Part shown: positions 1-9,034 of the stretch, one piece after another | Position numbering within the stretch: position 1 is the stretch's first letter | Layout: every line of letters starts with the position of its first letter | Assembly: GCF_003351785.1 (NCBI RefSeq) | Contig: NZ_CP031230.1 | Span: 3,076,501-3,140,500, forward strand | DNA length: 64,000 bases | Direction: 5' to 3' | From: Sporosarcina sp. PTS2304 | Lineage (GTDB): Bacteria > Bacillota > Bacilli > Bacillales_A > Planococcaceae | Position numbers and translations under genes: made by a program | Notes under the pieces: model-generated | Seen by the model: only the letters and a program-made list of their open reading frames with translations | Database searches by the model: none | What the model was told of the DNA's origin: nothing

Positions 1-521
1 TGTTTGACTATGCAGCGCTTGAAGGCGACACGATAATTGAAATCGGCACAACGAAGATTGATATCCAAGCGCTGTATTCTCCAGGTCACACGATTGGTTC
101 CACTTCCTTTATCGTTGATGATAGTTATTTGCTGACAGGAGATATTTTATTCATCGATTCCATCGGGCGTCCCGATCTAGCCGGGTTAGCAGAAGATTGG
201 GTGAGTGATCTTCGAGAGTCGTTATACAAAAGGTATCAAGAGTTGTCTGGAGATTTAGTCGTATTACCTGCTCATTTTACGATTATGGAAGAGTTGAATG
301 AAGACGGTAGTGTAGCTGAGAAACTCAGTGTCTTATACGAGCGTAATCATGGATTGAACGTAAAAGACGAGGAACAATTCAGGCAGCTCGTCACTGGTAA
401 TCTGCCACCGCAACCCAATGCCTATCAAGAAATTCGCCAAACGAATATGGGCAAGATCACGCCAGACGAAGATAGACAGCGAGAAATGGAGATTGGCCCT
501 AATCGGTGTGCGGTGAGGTAA
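1..521 (+). CDS. MBL-fold metallo-hydrolase, persulfide dioxygenase/ETHE1-like (5' end outside window)
   Basis: The reading frame is open from base 3, so the gene enters from the left edge and only its C-terminal ~172 residues are visible. These carry the S-P-G-H-T-x-G-S metal-ligand motif followed by [17 protein letters not shown], a signature typical of ETHE1/CstB-like persulfide dioxygenases, and later a P-A-H-F-T segment that would supply another metal-binding His. The family oxidises glutathione or coenzyme A persulfides to sulfite. The tail ends in CAVR and no rhodanese domain follows. TusA and a TauE-type exporter lie directly downstream, which supports a sulfide/persulfide detoxification cluster. 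The exact thiol substrate cannot be read from the sequence. Confidence 0.85.
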   Translation, partial: FDYAALEGDTIIEIGTTKIDIQALYSPGHTIGSTSFIVDDSYLLTGDILFIDSIGRPDLAGLAEDWVSDLRESLYKRYQELSGDLVVLPAHFTIMEELNEDGSVAEKLSVLYERNHGLNVKDEEQFRQLVTGNLPPQPNAYQEIRQTNMGKITPDEDRQREMEIGPNRCAVR

Positions 522-653
522 CGGGCGAGTGCATGACTGGTTGGTGGCGTTACAAAATTCCTTATTTCCAAAAGCCATTTCCTTTCTTGGGAAAATTAAC
601 AGGATTGGGTAAGTACAACAAAAAATAACTCAAACAAAAAGGAGAAGATATAA

Positions 654-878
654 ATGACAACAACATTCTTAGACGCAAAAGGGCTAGCATGTCCTATGCC
701 AATCGTTCGTGCAAAGAAAGCAATGAAAGACCTGCAAGAAGGAGACGTTCTAGAAATTCATACAACCGACAAAGGATCCGTAGCAGACCTAACTGCATGG
801 GCAACATCAAGCAACCATCAAATCACTGACCAACAACAGGAAGCGGATGTCTTTAAATTTTGGATTCAAAAAGGGTAA
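654..878 (+). CDS. tusA: TusA/SirA-family sulfurtransferase
   Basis: 74 residues, the normal length of a TusA domain. The active-site motif LACPMPIVRAKKAM near residues 12-25 contains the single Cys that carries persulfide sulfur in the family. A good ribosome binding site (AAGGAGAAG) precedes the ATG. It lies between a persulfide-dioxygenase-like hydrolase and a sulfite/sulfonate exporter, so it most likely relays sulfane sulfur in a detoxification pathway rather than in tRNA thiolation. The symbol is by family; the physiological partner is inferred. Confidence 0.88.
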   Translation: MTTTFLDAKGLACPMPIVRAKKAMKDLQEGDVLEIHTTDKGSVADLTAWATSSNHQITDQQQEADVFKFWIQKG

Positions 879-941
879 ACTAAGAGGAGAGGGATGTATG
901 ACATCCTTCTCTCAACAGTTTAAGGAAGAAGGGAGGACATC

Positions 942-1718
942 ATGAGTATTTCATTTATCATCACCATCTTCCTCATCGGATTTGTCGGTTCATTTCTTTC
1001 TGGCATGATGGGTATTGGAGGCGCAATTGTCAAATACCCCATGTTGCTATTTATTCCTGCCCTACTCGGTTTCACCGCATTTTCACCGCATGACGTGTCG
1101 GGAATCACGGCAGTTGAAGTATTCTTTGCCTCTTTATCAGGCGTCTTAGCCTACCGAAAAAGTAATTTAATAGTAAAACCACTTGTTCTATATATGGGAA
1201 TCAGCGTATTGGTCGGAAGCGTCATAGGTGGTGCAGGCTCCAGTTTACTGTCGGAGTCTACTGTTAATATCGTCTATGGTGTACTTGCGGTTATGGCGGC
1301 TATTATGATGTTTATTCCCAAAAAAGGGTTAGATGATATGCCGATAGACGAAATTACGTTTAATCGTTATGTTGCTTCAGGAGCAGCATTCATAGTAGGT
1401 CTAGCCGCGGGGATCGTTGGGGCAGGAGGGGCTTTTATTTTGGTGCCTGTCATGTTAGTCATTTTGAAAATACCAACGCGTGTCACCATTGCTACTTCGT
1501 TAGCGATTACGTTATTGTCGTCGGTCGGTTCTGCTACAGGAAAGATTTTCACGGGTCAAGTACCTTATGGGCCCGCGCTTGTAATGATCGTGGCGAGTAT
1601 AATTGCGGCTCCAATTGGTGTCAAGGCTAGTCGCAGGGTGAATACTAAAGTGTTACAAGGCATTTTAGCAGTGCTGATTATGGCTTCTGCTGTTAAGATT
1701 TGGTGGGATATTTTTTGA
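942..1718 (+). CDS. TauE/SafE-family membrane exporter
   Basis: 258 residues with about eight hydrophobic segments and two internally similar halves, each with a Gly-rich turn (GMMGIGGAIVKYP near residue 22; GIVGAGGAFILVP near 160). This is the standard signature of the TauE/SafE/YfcA family, which exports sulfite, sulfoacetate or related sulfur anions. The start is preceded by GGGAGGACATC. It follows tusA by 63 bp and is probably co-transcribed with it, completing a small sulfur-oxidation/export cluster. The substrate is inferred from neighbours only. Confidence 0.88.
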   Translation: MSISFIITIFLIGFVGSFLSGMMGIGGAIVKYPMLLFIPALLGFTAFSPHDVSGITAVEVFFASLSGVLAYRKSNLIVKPLVLYMGISVLVGSVIGGAGSSLLSESTVNIVYGVLAVMAAIMMFIPKKGLDDMPIDEITFNRYVASGAAFIVGLAAGIVGAGGAFILVPVMLVILKIPTRVTIATSLAITLLSSVGSATGKIFTGQVPYGPALVMIVASIIAAPIGVKASRRVNTKVLQGILAVLIMASAVKIWWDIF

Positions 1719-1832
1719 GCTGTTTCTGAAGTTAGGAAGTGGCTACAGAAAGCCGAAGCCTCACAAAGTTATAAATTGCATTCACTCGTGAAGGAAATAT
1801 TACCGATTTCTAAACATTCTATTAATAAGTTC

Positions 1833-1861
1833 TTGCAATAGATAGTAAATACCCTTATACT
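1833..1861 (+). promoter_or_regulatory. Predicted sigma-A promoter of SAM riboswitch transcript
   Basis: TTGCAA at 1833-1838 and TATACT at 1856-1861, separated by 17 bp, lie about 30 bp before the riboswitch aptamer. This is a good match to the vegetative consensus. Confidence 0.6.
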
Positions 1862-1887
1862 ATCCCTCAAGATGGAAACGAATAGTA

Positions 1888-2000
1888 CACACTCTTATCA
1901 AGAGCGGCGGAGGGAATAGGCCCTGTGATGCCCGGCAACCGGCGAAAGCAAAGGTGCTACTTCCTACAGACTGGTAACAGTTTGGAAGATAAGGGGGAAA
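1888..2000 (+). ncRNA. SAM-I (S-box) riboswitch aptamer
   Basis: The S-box hallmarks are present in order: the P1 strand CTCTTATC AAGAG, then GGAGGGA, TGATGCCCGGCAACC, and AAGGTGCTA, closing with GATAAGGGG, which pairs with the 5' P1 strand. S-box RNAs bind S-adenosylmethionine and terminate transcription of methionine-pathway genes. A terminator hairpin follows. The first downstream gene on this strand is metY, 680 bp further on, beyond a repeat block. Confidence 0.93.
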
Positions 2001-2011
2001 AGCGAAAGCAC

Positions 2012-2047
2012 AGCCCTCTTCTGACGCATAGGAAGAAGGGTTTTTTC
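2012..2047 (+). terminator. S-box expression-platform terminator
   Basis: CCCTCTTC and GAAGAAGGG arms are separated by a ten-base loop and followed by TTTTTT. This is the expected intrinsic terminator immediately after the SAM aptamer. Confidence 0.85.
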
Positions 2048-2058
2048 TATAGTGGAAA

Positions 2059-2697
2059 GCTAAGCGCCCTCTATCGCTTTTCGGTGTCTAGCTCTAGAGG
2101 GCAGCTGCTCGGGTCGTTTCGGTCTGTGCGAAAAAGGGGAAGATCGCCCTTTTGCGCCCAGCCCTCCAACGCCTGTCGCAGCTAAGCGCCCTCTATCGCT
2201 TTTCGGTGTCTAGCTTTAGAGGGCAGCTGCTCGGGTCGTTTCGGTCTGTGCGAAAAAGGGGGAGAACGCCCTTTTGCGCAGAGCCCTCCAACGCCTGTCG
2301 CAGCTAAGCGCCCTCTATCGCTTTTCGGTGTCTAGCTCTAGAGGGCAGCTGCTCGGGTCGTTTCGGTCTGTGCGAAAAAGGGGAAGATCGCCCTTTTGCG
2401 CCCAGCCCTCCAACGCCTGTCGCAGCTAAGCGCCCTCTATCGCTTTTCGGTGTCTAGCTTTAGAGGGCAGCTGCTCGGGTCGTTTCGGTCTGTGCGAAAA
2501 AGGGGGAGAACGCCCTTTTGCGCAGAGCCCTCCAACGCCTGTCGCAGCTAAGCGCCCTCTATCGCTTTTCGGTGTCTAGCTCTAGAGGGCAGCTGCTCGG
2601 GTCGTTTCGGTCTGTGCGAAAAAGGGGAAGATCGCCCTTTTGCGCCCAGCCCTCCAACGCCTGTCGCAGCTAAGCGCCCTCTATCGCTTTTCGGTGT
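2059..2697 (+). repeat. Tandem array of 122-bp palindromic units (five and a quarter copies)
   Basis: GCTAAGCGCCCTCTATCG recurs at 2059, 2181, 2303, 2425, 2547 and 2669, exactly every 122 bp; the last copy is cut off after about 28 bp. Each unit holds internal inverted repeats (CGCCCTCT with AGAGGGC, and GCGAAAAAGGGG against CGCCCTTTTGCGC). Copies alternate between two variants (GAAGATCGCC with CCCAG, and GAGAACGCC with CAGAG), so the higher-order unit is a 244-bp dimer. No coding potential is evident; the open frames in it are repeat artefacts. It lies between the SAM riboswitch terminator and metY. Confidence 0.95.
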
Positions 2698-2726
2698 GCC
2701 ATCAATATATGAAAAGGGGAATAGTC

Positions 2727-4007
2727 ATGACGAATTTACAGCCTGAAACGATATTATTGCACGGAGGACAACAGCCAGATCCTGATACAGGTTCTCGCGC
2801 GTTGCCAATTCATCGTACGACTTCTTATGTATTTAAAAATACGGAACATGCACAAAACTTATTTGCTTTAAAAGAAGCGGGTAATATTTATACACGTATT
2901 ACGAACCCGACAGTAGCCGTTTTTGAAGAACGTGTGGCGGCGCTAGAAGGGGGAAGTGCAGCGGTGGCGCTATCTTCAGGAATGGCAGCGATTGCATTCT
3001 CGATCATGAACATTGCTGGAGCAGGTGATGAAATCGTGGCGGCCAGTAATCTGTATGGTGGTACATACAACTTATTCGTTGTGACATTGCCGCGCTATGG
3101 CATCACGGTGAAATTTGTAGATGCTTCTGATCCGAAGAATTTCGAAGCGGCGATTACTGATAAAACGAAAGCTCTTTTTGCGGAAACTATCGGTAATCCG
3201 AGCCTACAAGTTCTGGATGTTGAAGCTGTTGCGAATATAGCGCACGAGAATGGTTTGCCGTTACTAGTAGATAATACTTTCCCATCTCCATACGGATCGA
3301 ATCCTATTGAATACGGAGCGGATGTCGTTATTCACTCTGCCACAAAATGGATTGGTGGACACGGTACGACAATCGGTGGTGTCGCTGTTGATGCGGGAAC
3401 GTTCGATTGGACGCAAGGTAGATTTCCTGGATTTACAGAGCCCGACGAATCATATCATGGGTTGCGTTATGGAATAGATACAGCAGGAGCAGCATTTGCG
3501 ACGAAGTTACGCGTACAGTTATTACGTGATTTCGGACCTTGTCTGGCGCCTGATAGTGCATTCAACCTTTTACAAGGACTGGAGACGCTCCACTTGCGCG
3601 TGCCTCGTCACAATGAAAACGCACAAAAAGTGGCAGCGTTCTTACAACAACATCCGCAAGTAGAGTGGGTGACATATACAGGTCTAGAAGATCATCCGAC
3701 TGCAGATCTTGCGAAAAAGCATTTGAAAAATGGCTTTGGTTCGATCATTGTTTTCGGTATTAAAGGTGGACGTGATGCTGGGCGCCAAGTAATTGATAAC
3801 GTAGAAATATGGTCGCATGTGGCGAACGTAGGGGATGCGAAATCATTGATCATCCATCCGGCATCGACAACGCACCAGCAATTATCTGCAGAAGACTTGA
3901 AAAACTCAGGTGTCAGTGAAGAGTTAATCCGTCTATCGGTTGGTCTGGAATCAGCAGAAGACATTATCGCAGATTTGAAGCAAGCAATTGAAAAAGCGTC
4001 TAACTAA
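2727..4007 (+). CDS. metY: O-acetylhomoserine sulfhydrylase (PLP-dependent)
   Basis: 426 residues, matching the ~430-residue OAH sulfhydrylase family. The Cys/Met-metabolism PLP signature HSATKWIGGHGTTIGG contains the Schiff-base Lys, and LLVDNTFPSPYG and YTRITNPTVAVFEERVAALEGG are family blocks. The family converts O-acetylhomoserine plus sulfide to homocysteine. The ATG at 2727 is chosen because AAAAGGGGA lies seven bases upstream and the family N-terminus starts here; the open frame further upstream is repeat sequence. The SAM riboswitch at 1.9 kb is the likely regulator, although 680 bp of repeats intervene. A terminator follows. Confidence 0.93.
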   Translation: MTNLQPETILLHGGQQPDPDTGSRALPIHRTTSYVFKNTEHAQNLFALKEAGNIYTRITNPTVAVFEERVAALEGGSAAVALSSGMAAIAFSIMNIAGAGDEIVAASNLYGGTYNLFVVTLPRYGITVKFVDASDPKNFEAAITDKTKALFAETIGNPSLQVLDVEAVANIAHENGLPLLVDNTFPSPYGSNPIEYGADVVIHSATKWIGGHGTTIGGVAVDAGTFDWTQGRFPGFTEPDESYHGLRYGIDTAGAAFATKLRVQLLRDFGPCLAPDSAFNLLQGLETLHLRVPRHNENAQKVAAFLQQHPQVEWVTYTGLEDHPTADLAKKHLKNGFGSIIVFGIKGGRDAGRQVIDNVEIWSHVANVGDAKSLIIHPASTTHQQLSAEDLKNSGVSEELIRLSVGLESAEDIIADLKQAIEKASN

Positions 4008-4009
4008 GT

Positions 4010-4058
4010 GAAAAAGGAAAACCATTGGCTTCACGGCACAATGATTTTCCTTTTTTTA
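4010..4058. terminator. Bidirectional terminator between metY and the BCCT gene
   Basis: AAAAAGGAAAACCATT and AATGATTTTCCTTTTTTT form a stem with A-rich and T-rich flanks, so it can act on both convergent transcripts. Confidence 0.75.
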
Positions 4059-5546
4059 CGGTTTTCTAATTCGTTTTCTTTCTTGTTTCAACGATTTAAA
4101 GAGAGAAACTACCATCATAATAAGTATGATAGAAAATGGTAAGGCAGCGATGATGATGACATTTTGCAGAGCGTCTAATCCACCGACATACAAAAGAATA
4201 ATCGCGATAGAAGACTGAATTACACCCCATACGATTTTCAAGTTATTAGGTGGAGTCAGAGATCCATAAGACGATTGCATACCGAGTACGAAAGTGGCGG
4301 AGTCTGCGGATGTAATGAAGAATGAAATGATCAGCAAGATCGCAATCATAGAAATTACGAATGACCAAGGCAGACCACTGAACATCTCAAAAATTGTCAA
4401 CTCTGTTGCGCTAGAGGCTAGATCAATAATTCCTGCTCTTTGTGTTTCAATTGCTGTCGTACCGAATGCAGCAAACCAAACGGCACTCAATGCAGTTGGA
4501 ACGACTAATACACCAATCATAAACTCACGAATCGTTCGACCTTTAGATACACGGGCGATAAACATGCCGACAAATGGAGACCAGGCCATCCACCAAGCCC
4601 AATAAAATAGAGTCCAGTCATTTAACCACGAACGATTTTCAGGAGTCAATGGCGCAGTGCGGAAACTCATTCGAATAATATGCTCTAAATAGCCGCCAAT
4701 AGAGTCTGTAAACATATTGAAAATCAACAGCGTAGGTCCGAGCGCAATGATAAACACTAAAAGCGCAAGGGCTAGCACCATATTTGTATTGGATAAAATT
4801 TTGATGCCTTTACCGAGTCCGCTCCAGGCAGAGAGTAGAAAAAGTACAGTTACAATTGCGATAGTTACTAGCTGCGGCCAGAAACCAATCGGCACGCCAA
4901 ATAAGTAGTTCAGCCCTGCGTTAATTTGAACAGCTCCGAAGCCCAGTGAAGTAGCTACACCGAAGACCGTAGCAAAAATAGCGAAAACATCAATCACAGT
5001 ACCGAGAGGACCATCTACACGGTCACCGAAAATCGGACGAAGCGTAGCAGAGATTAATCCGGGTTGTCCTTTACGGAACTGGAAATACGCTAGTACCAAA
5101 GCGGTCATTCCATAGACAGCCCATGCGTGGAATCCCCAGTGGAAAAATGTTTCGCGCATTGCTTCTTTATAAGCCGCCTTCGTCTCAGGTGCAGTCGTGG
5201 CCGGATCTACCGCATAATGCGAAAGTGGTTCAGCCGCCCCATAAAAGACTAATCCAATTCCCATTCCGGCAGAGAATAACATCGCGAGCCATGAGAAAGT
5301 TGAAAATTGAGGACGATCATGATCTTTACCTAAACGAATTCTGCCAATGGGACTGAAAATCAAAAATACGGAAATGAAAAACAGCATAGAAACAGTTAAT
5401 AAGTAGTACCAGCCAAATGAATCTGCGATGAAATCTTTAATAACAGAAGTGATTTCCCTAAAATGTGTTGGTGCAATCACCCCATAACTGACAGCTAATA
5501 TGACAGCCACTAGTGTAATATAAAATGTAATTGAAATTTTCTTCAT
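4056..5546 (-). CDS. BCCT-family glycine betaine/choline-type transporter
   Basis: 496 residues with about twelve transmembrane segments. The glycine stretch SAGMGIGLVFYGAAEPL near residue 94 and the Trp-rich block FYWAWWMAWSPFVGMF near residue 315 are the defining BCCT motifs; the MGIG form is common in Na+-coupled betaine carriers such as OpuD/BetP. AAAGGAGAACGT precedes the ATG. With ectABC at 52-54 kb it suggests an osmoadapted lifestyle. The exact substrate (betaine, choline or carnitine) cannot be fixed from sequence alone. Confidence 0.9.
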   Translation of the reverse strand: MKKISITFYITLVAVILAVSYGVIAPTHFREITSVIKDFIADSFGWYYLLTVSMLFFISVFLIFSPIGRIRLGKDHDRPQFSTFSWLAMLFSAGMGIGLVFYGAAEPLSHYAVDPATTAPETKAAYKEAMRETFFHWGFHAWAVYGMTALVLAYFQFRKGQPGLISATLRPIFGDRVDGPLGTVIDVFAIFATVFGVATSLGFGAVQINAGLNYLFGVPIGFWPQLVTIAIVTVLFLLSAWSGLGKGIKILSNTNMVLALALLVFIIALGPTLLIFNMFTDSIGGYLEHIIRMSFRTAPLTPENRSWLNDWTLFYWAWWMAWSPFVGMFIARVSKGRTIREFMIGVLVVPTALSAVWFAAFGTTAIETQRAGIIDLASSATELTIFEMFSGLPWSFVISMIAILLIISFFITSADSATFVLGMQSSYGSLTPPNNLKIVWGVIQSSIAIILLYVGGLDALQNVIIIAALPFSIILIMMVVSLFKSLKQERKRIRKP

Positions 5547-5681
5547 ACGTTCTCCTTTCTAAAGCATAGTTGATACACGTCCAGAATTTTGCATATTCGC
5601 TTAGAAATACCCATTATTCATGTTAAGCAAACTTAAATAAGACATGTTTTGTTACATAATCCTATTCCTCAAGAATTGCCA

Positions 5682-5690
5682 TGATATACT
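5682..5690 (+). promoter_or_regulatory. Predicted extended -10 promoter element
   Basis: TGATATACT (TGN plus TATACT) lies 33 bp before the next ATG. No convincing -35 is seen, consistent with an extended -10 promoter. Confidence 0.4.
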
Positions 5691-5722
5691 AAAGGAATGA
5701 AATAGACAAGGAGGAGACACTT

Positions 5723-5899
5723 ATGCAATATTCACAACCTAAAATGCTTCAACTCGTTAAGCACAGTCCAGAACTCAATAGACAATTGAAAACGATTATG
5801 AAAGAGCATGAACTGGAGAAAAGCTTCGCCTTAAAAGCGTTGTATCACGCGGTAGTGAAAGACGGCGGGAAGTATCAGCGTGATTATCAAGAGTTATAA
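5723..5899 (+). CDS. Small conserved-looking cytoplasmic protein of unknown function (58 aa)
   Basis: The ATG is preceded by GGAGGAGACACTT, a strong ribosome binding site, and by an extended -10 promoter. The protein is mostly helical and charged (MQYSQPKMLQLVKHSPELNR at its start) with no membrane segment and no recognised motif. It stands alone between the divergent BCCT gene and a repeat region. The ribosome binding site and codon use support a real gene; I do not recognise a function. Confidence 0.6.
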   Translation: MQYSQPKMLQLVKHSPELNRQLKTIMKEHELEKSFALKALYHAVVKDGGKYQRDYQEL

Positions 5900-5914
5900 A
5901 ATTTACCCATACCA

Positions 5915-6690
5915 AGCTTGTCACTCTGATTCTCTAAGAGTTGCTGGTTCTTACGGGAGAATCCTTGAATTTACGTTCGTAAGTCAGGGTTCGTCCAGAA
6001 GTTAGAGTGGGTAAGTGACTTCTCCTTTGCAGTGCAGAAAAAGAGTGTATGTGCTAGGATTCTCCCGAGAGAAACTGGACGCTTTCCTGAGGGGGCGCGG
6101 TGGACTCGCCAAAAGTGCGTTGGCGATTACACCTGTCACCCTGATCCTCCAGGAGTCGCCGGTTCTTCCGGGAGAATCCTTGAGTTTGTGTTGGGAAGTC
6201 AGTTCGTGTTCGTACAGAAGTCGGGGTGGGGTAAGTGACTTCTCCTGTACTGTGCTGAAAAATAGGATACGTGCTAGGATTCTCCCTACAGAACCGGACG
6301 CTTTCCTGAGGGGGGGGCGGTGGACTCGCCAAAAGTGCGTTGGCGATTACACCTGTCGTGCTGATCCTCCAGGCGTCGCCGGTTCTTCCGGGAGAATCCT
6401 TGAGTTTGTGTCGGGAAGCCAGTTAGTGTTCGTCCAGAAATTGGAGTAGTGTACGTGACTTCTCTTTTGCAGTGCAGAGAATGTGTGTACGTGTTAGGAT
6501 TCTCCCTACAGAACCGGACGCTTTCCTGAGGGGGCGCGGCGGACTCGCCAGAAGTGCGTTGGCGATTACGCCTGTCACCCTAATCCTCCAGGAGTCGCCG
6601 GTTCTTCCGGGAGAATCCTTGAGTTTGTGTCGGGAAGCCAGTTAGTGTTCGTCCAGAAATTAAGTATGGTGAGTTACGCTTCCTGAACAG
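5915..6690 (+). repeat. Tandem ~190-220-bp palindromic repeats (type R2), one partial and three full units
   Basis: Each unit runs AGGATTCTCCC...GACGCTTTCCTGAGGGGGCGC ... CCTCCAGGAGTCGCCGG...GGGAGAATCCT, so its ends are inverted repeats of each other and the whole unit can fold into a long hairpin. Full units begin near 6050, 6270 and 6490; the first at 5915 is only the 3' half. Overlapping frames here are open because of the repeat and do not look like genes. The same unit occurs at 16.99-17.15 kb and, inverted, at 50.29-50.53 kb. Confidence 0.9.
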
Positions 6691-7041
6691 TGTGGGTGAA
6701 GCTCGGATTGCCTGAGTGAATGCATATAGAGTCATTTCTGTTTCCACTCAGTTCGTCGAAACAGTCATAGTAGCTAGCAACACGTCACCGCTTTTTAACT
6801 TCAAAACGGTCGCATTGTATCAGACAAGTCTACTTGTTTTTCACTACCTACAAAGAGTGATCAACCTGTCTTGCACACACTAGGTTTCGGCTGGAGCTGG
6901 AAGACGATCGACTCCGGGAGGACAAGGGTGACAGGTGTAACTCGCAACGCACTTTTGCGAGGTCCACCGCGCCCCCTCCGGAAAGCGTATCGTCTGGAAG
7001 CGCAAGCCGCATGACTCTTCAGGTCAGCCTTGCTCCATCTA
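6482..7041 (+). repeat. Composite non-coding repeat element copy 1 (R2 hairpin - conserved spacer - R3 hairpin)
   Basis: An R2 hairpin unit is followed by about 200 bp of non-coding DNA (landmarks CACTCAGTTCGTCGAAACAG, CACTTCACCGCT-like, and CAAGTCTACTTG) and then a second hairpin (R3) with arms GGAAGACGATCGACTCCGGG and the complement of CCCTCCGGAAAGCGTATCGTC. The same order recurs at 16985-17607 and, reversed, at 49911-50530. The shared spacer, not just the palindromes, shows that this is one dispersed element. No open frame is conserved between the copies. Confidence 0.85.
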
Positions 7042-7121
7042 AACGCCATAGTCAAAATCGTTTTAGACTAAGTGAACGATTAAGTTCATCGGTCTTTCTT
7101 ACCGTTCTATCAAAATAGTAA

Positions 7122-7149
7122 ATGACACATCATCTAGCTATGATATACT
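7122..7149 (+). promoter_or_regulatory. Predicted promoter of the B12 operon
   Basis: ATGACA at 7122-7127, 16-bp spacer, and TATACT at 7144-7149 with an upstream TGA making an extended -10. It lies just upstream of the cobalamin riboswitch. Confidence 0.6.
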
Positions 7150-7171
7150 AGAACGAAAGCTAAATAGTATG

Positions 7172-7345
7172 TTTTGGTTCTTTGTTTACGTTACAAAGAT
7201 AAAATAGGAAACAGGTGAAAGTCCTGTACGGTCCGGCCACTGTAAATAGGTAGTATCTTCAAAAAACCACTGGTGAACAACTGGGAAGGTTGAGGATATG
7301 TGAGTACCTATAAGTCAGGAGACTTGCCAAAACAACGTGCATTAC
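7172..7345 (+). ncRNA. Cobalamin (B12) riboswitch
   Basis: The conserved core is clear: GGAAACAGGTGAAAGTCCTG, CGGTCCGGCCACTGT, ACTGGGAAGG, and the B12 box AAGTCAGGAGACTTGCC at 7312-7328. The family binds adenosyl-, methyl- or hydroxocobalamin and shuts off corrinoid uptake and synthesis genes. A terminator hairpin follows at 7411. It controls the eight-kilobase operon at 7475-15582 and is the main evidence that those genes handle corrinoids. Confidence 0.95.
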
Positions 7346-7410
7346 GCCTTCCGAGAAAAGGTGTGCATATTGTATTGGAATTTTCTATAATTCTGTCCGT
7401 CTATACAAAG

Positions 7411-7456
7411 TGCCCTTGTCCTTTTCTCTCTGAAGGCAAGGGCTTATTTTTGTTTA
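7411..7456 (+). terminator. Terminator of the B12 riboswitch expression platform
   Basis: GCCCTTG and CAAGGGC arms enclose a 17-base loop and are followed by TTATTTTTGTTT, 19 bp before the first start codon. Confidence 0.85.
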
Positions 7457-7474
7457 ACAAAGGGAGGAATTGTA

Positions 7475-9001
7475 TTGTTTACGCGTTATGTATCATGTAT
7501 TGCGAGTGTGTTACTTGCTCTAACTGTGTGGTGGCCTGCAACGACCTCTGCTGCATCGATTAAAGCGGATTCACCGCAACAAATAGCAGTCGCGCAACAG
7601 AGTGTTACGGAATCTATTAAAAAAGTGACGGATTATATTGTTAGTAGTCCGGTTACTAGCGAATGGCAAGCTGTTGGTCTAGTGAAAGCAGGAGTAGCTG
7701 TCCCGTCAGGCTATGACGTAGCTTTCACGGCAAAAATACAAGACGAAGTCATTGATCAACTCGGTGGTAACCGTTTGAAAATTACCGATATCGAACGTCT
7801 TGCAATAGCAGCAGTAGCCATAGGCAAAGATCCGACGAACGTCAATGGAGTAAATCTGCTCGAACATATCTATAACAGTGCGGATATTCGGAATGTGGAT
7901 ACAATGATTCGTCAAGGAACGAATGGATTGATCTTCGCATTGATTGCACTCGATACGAAAAATTTTGATGTACCAAGTAATGCCCGTTGGAATCGGGAGA
8001 AAATTATTACAGAATTATTGAAGTATCAGAGAGCGGACGGTGCATGGAGTCTATCCACTGATGCTACTGGTTCCGTCAGTTACGATATGACTGCAATGGC
8101 TTTGATTTCTTTAGCGCCATATACCAATCAGACGGCAGTAAAACAGGCAGTGGATCGAGCCATCGATTTTTTATCGGAAAGTCAAGGAGAGACCGGCGGA
8201 TACTATGAGACGTTTGTAGGCGGTATTTCCAGTGAAGCGACTTCTCAAGTAATTATTGGTTTGACAGCGAACAAAGTGGATCCACAAGGGGAGCGATTCA
8301 CAAAAAACGGTGTGAATTTACTAGACCACTTATTAAGTTTCCAAGTAGAAAATGGCGGATTCAAACATACGAAAGAGGAAACAATACCAAATGGTATGGC
8401 TACAGAACAAGCGTTGCAAGCGCTTGTAGCATACGATTTGTTTACGAAAGGGCAAGGTCGTCTGTATAGCTTTGATCCAAAAGAGACACAGCCTTCATTT
8501 GAAGTATCAGCCCATTCTACTCTTAAAGGAATTTTGAATGGCAGTCTACTACAAGTTCAAAAAAATAGGAACGGTGCATGGTCTTCTATTCTCATTGAGA
8601 AAACAGAGTTCTTAAATGGGTATTACATCGTCCAGGCAGGAGAGAAGGGAAGCCAGCAGACGACTACAATTCCAGAAGGTACGAAAAAAGTATTTGTAGT
8701 GGAACGTGACCGGGATTATAAAGACTTTCGTGCACAAGTCGTTGCACCGACACATCCATTTACCATTACGTTCAATAAAGAAGTTCAAAATTCGGAAGCT
8801 AATTTACGTAACATCTTTGTTGAAGATTTGAATGGACAACATGTAGCGGTGAATGTTGTTGCTGCGGGCAATAAAGTAGTGGTGACACCGCAAACAAATT
8901 ACAACAGTGGTGAATTGTATACGCTTGTCGTTACGGATGTTGTATCGGCTGAAAAAAAGCCGTTGAAACAGTCAGCGCGTAAACTATTCATCATTCAATA
9001 A
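7475..9001 (+). CDS. Secreted terpenoid-cyclase-fold (intrinsic-factor-like barrel) protein with C-terminal Ig/SbsA-like domain
   Basis: 508 residues starting at TTG behind AGGGAGGAAT. A signal peptide (about 1-27, ending TTSA) is followed by an alpha/alpha barrel at about 40-330 of the prenyltransferase/squalene-cyclase repeat type (LLKYQRADGAWSLS, LLSFQVENGGFKHT), the fold used by the N-terminal domain of intrinsic factor and transcobalamin. Residues ~420-508 resemble a SbsA-type Ig domain (FTITFNKEVQNS ... GELYTLVVTD). There is no visible wall anchor. The barrel is close to that of the next gene, implying duplication. First gene after the B12 riboswitch, so a corrinoid-binding or -handling role is likely; it lacks the DUF4430 domain. 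Confidence 0.8.
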   Translation: MFTRYVSCIASVLLALTVWWPATTSAASIKADSPQQIAVAQQSVTESIKKVTDYIVSSPVTSEWQAVGLVKAGVAVPSGYDVAFTAKIQDEVIDQLGGNRLKITDIERLAIAAVAIGKDPTNVNGVNLLEHIYNSADIRNVDTMIRQGTNGLIFALIALDTKNFDVPSNARWNREKIITELLKYQRADGAWSLSTDATGSVSYDMTAMALISLAPYTNQTAVKQAVDRAIDFLSESQGETGGYYETFVGGISSEATSQVIIGLTANKVDPQGERFTKNGVNLLDHLLSFQVENGGFKHTKEETIPNGMATEQALQALVAYDLFTKGQGRLYSFDPKETQPSFEVSAHSTLKGILNGSLLQVQKNRNGAWSSILIEKTEFLNGYYIVQAGEKGSQQTTTIPEGTKKVFVVERDRDYKDFRAQVVAPTHPFTITFNKEVQNSEANLRNIFVEDLNGQHVAVNVVAAGNKVVVTPQTNYNSGELYTLVVTDVVSAEKKPLKQSARKLFIIQ

Positions 9002-9034
9002 TGGACAATTTAGGGGGTATGCTTTATTTCTATC

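Noticed and set aside
2640..2726. N-terminal extension of MetY into the repeat array
   Set aside because: The extension translates repeat DNA; ATG 2727 has a proper ribosome site and matches the family start.
6015..6449. Apparent proteins encoded in the R2 palindromic repeats (also at 17.0 and 50.3 kb)
   Set aside because: Frames are open on both strands through the palindrome, no ribosome sites, and the sequence is shared by dispersed non-coding elements.
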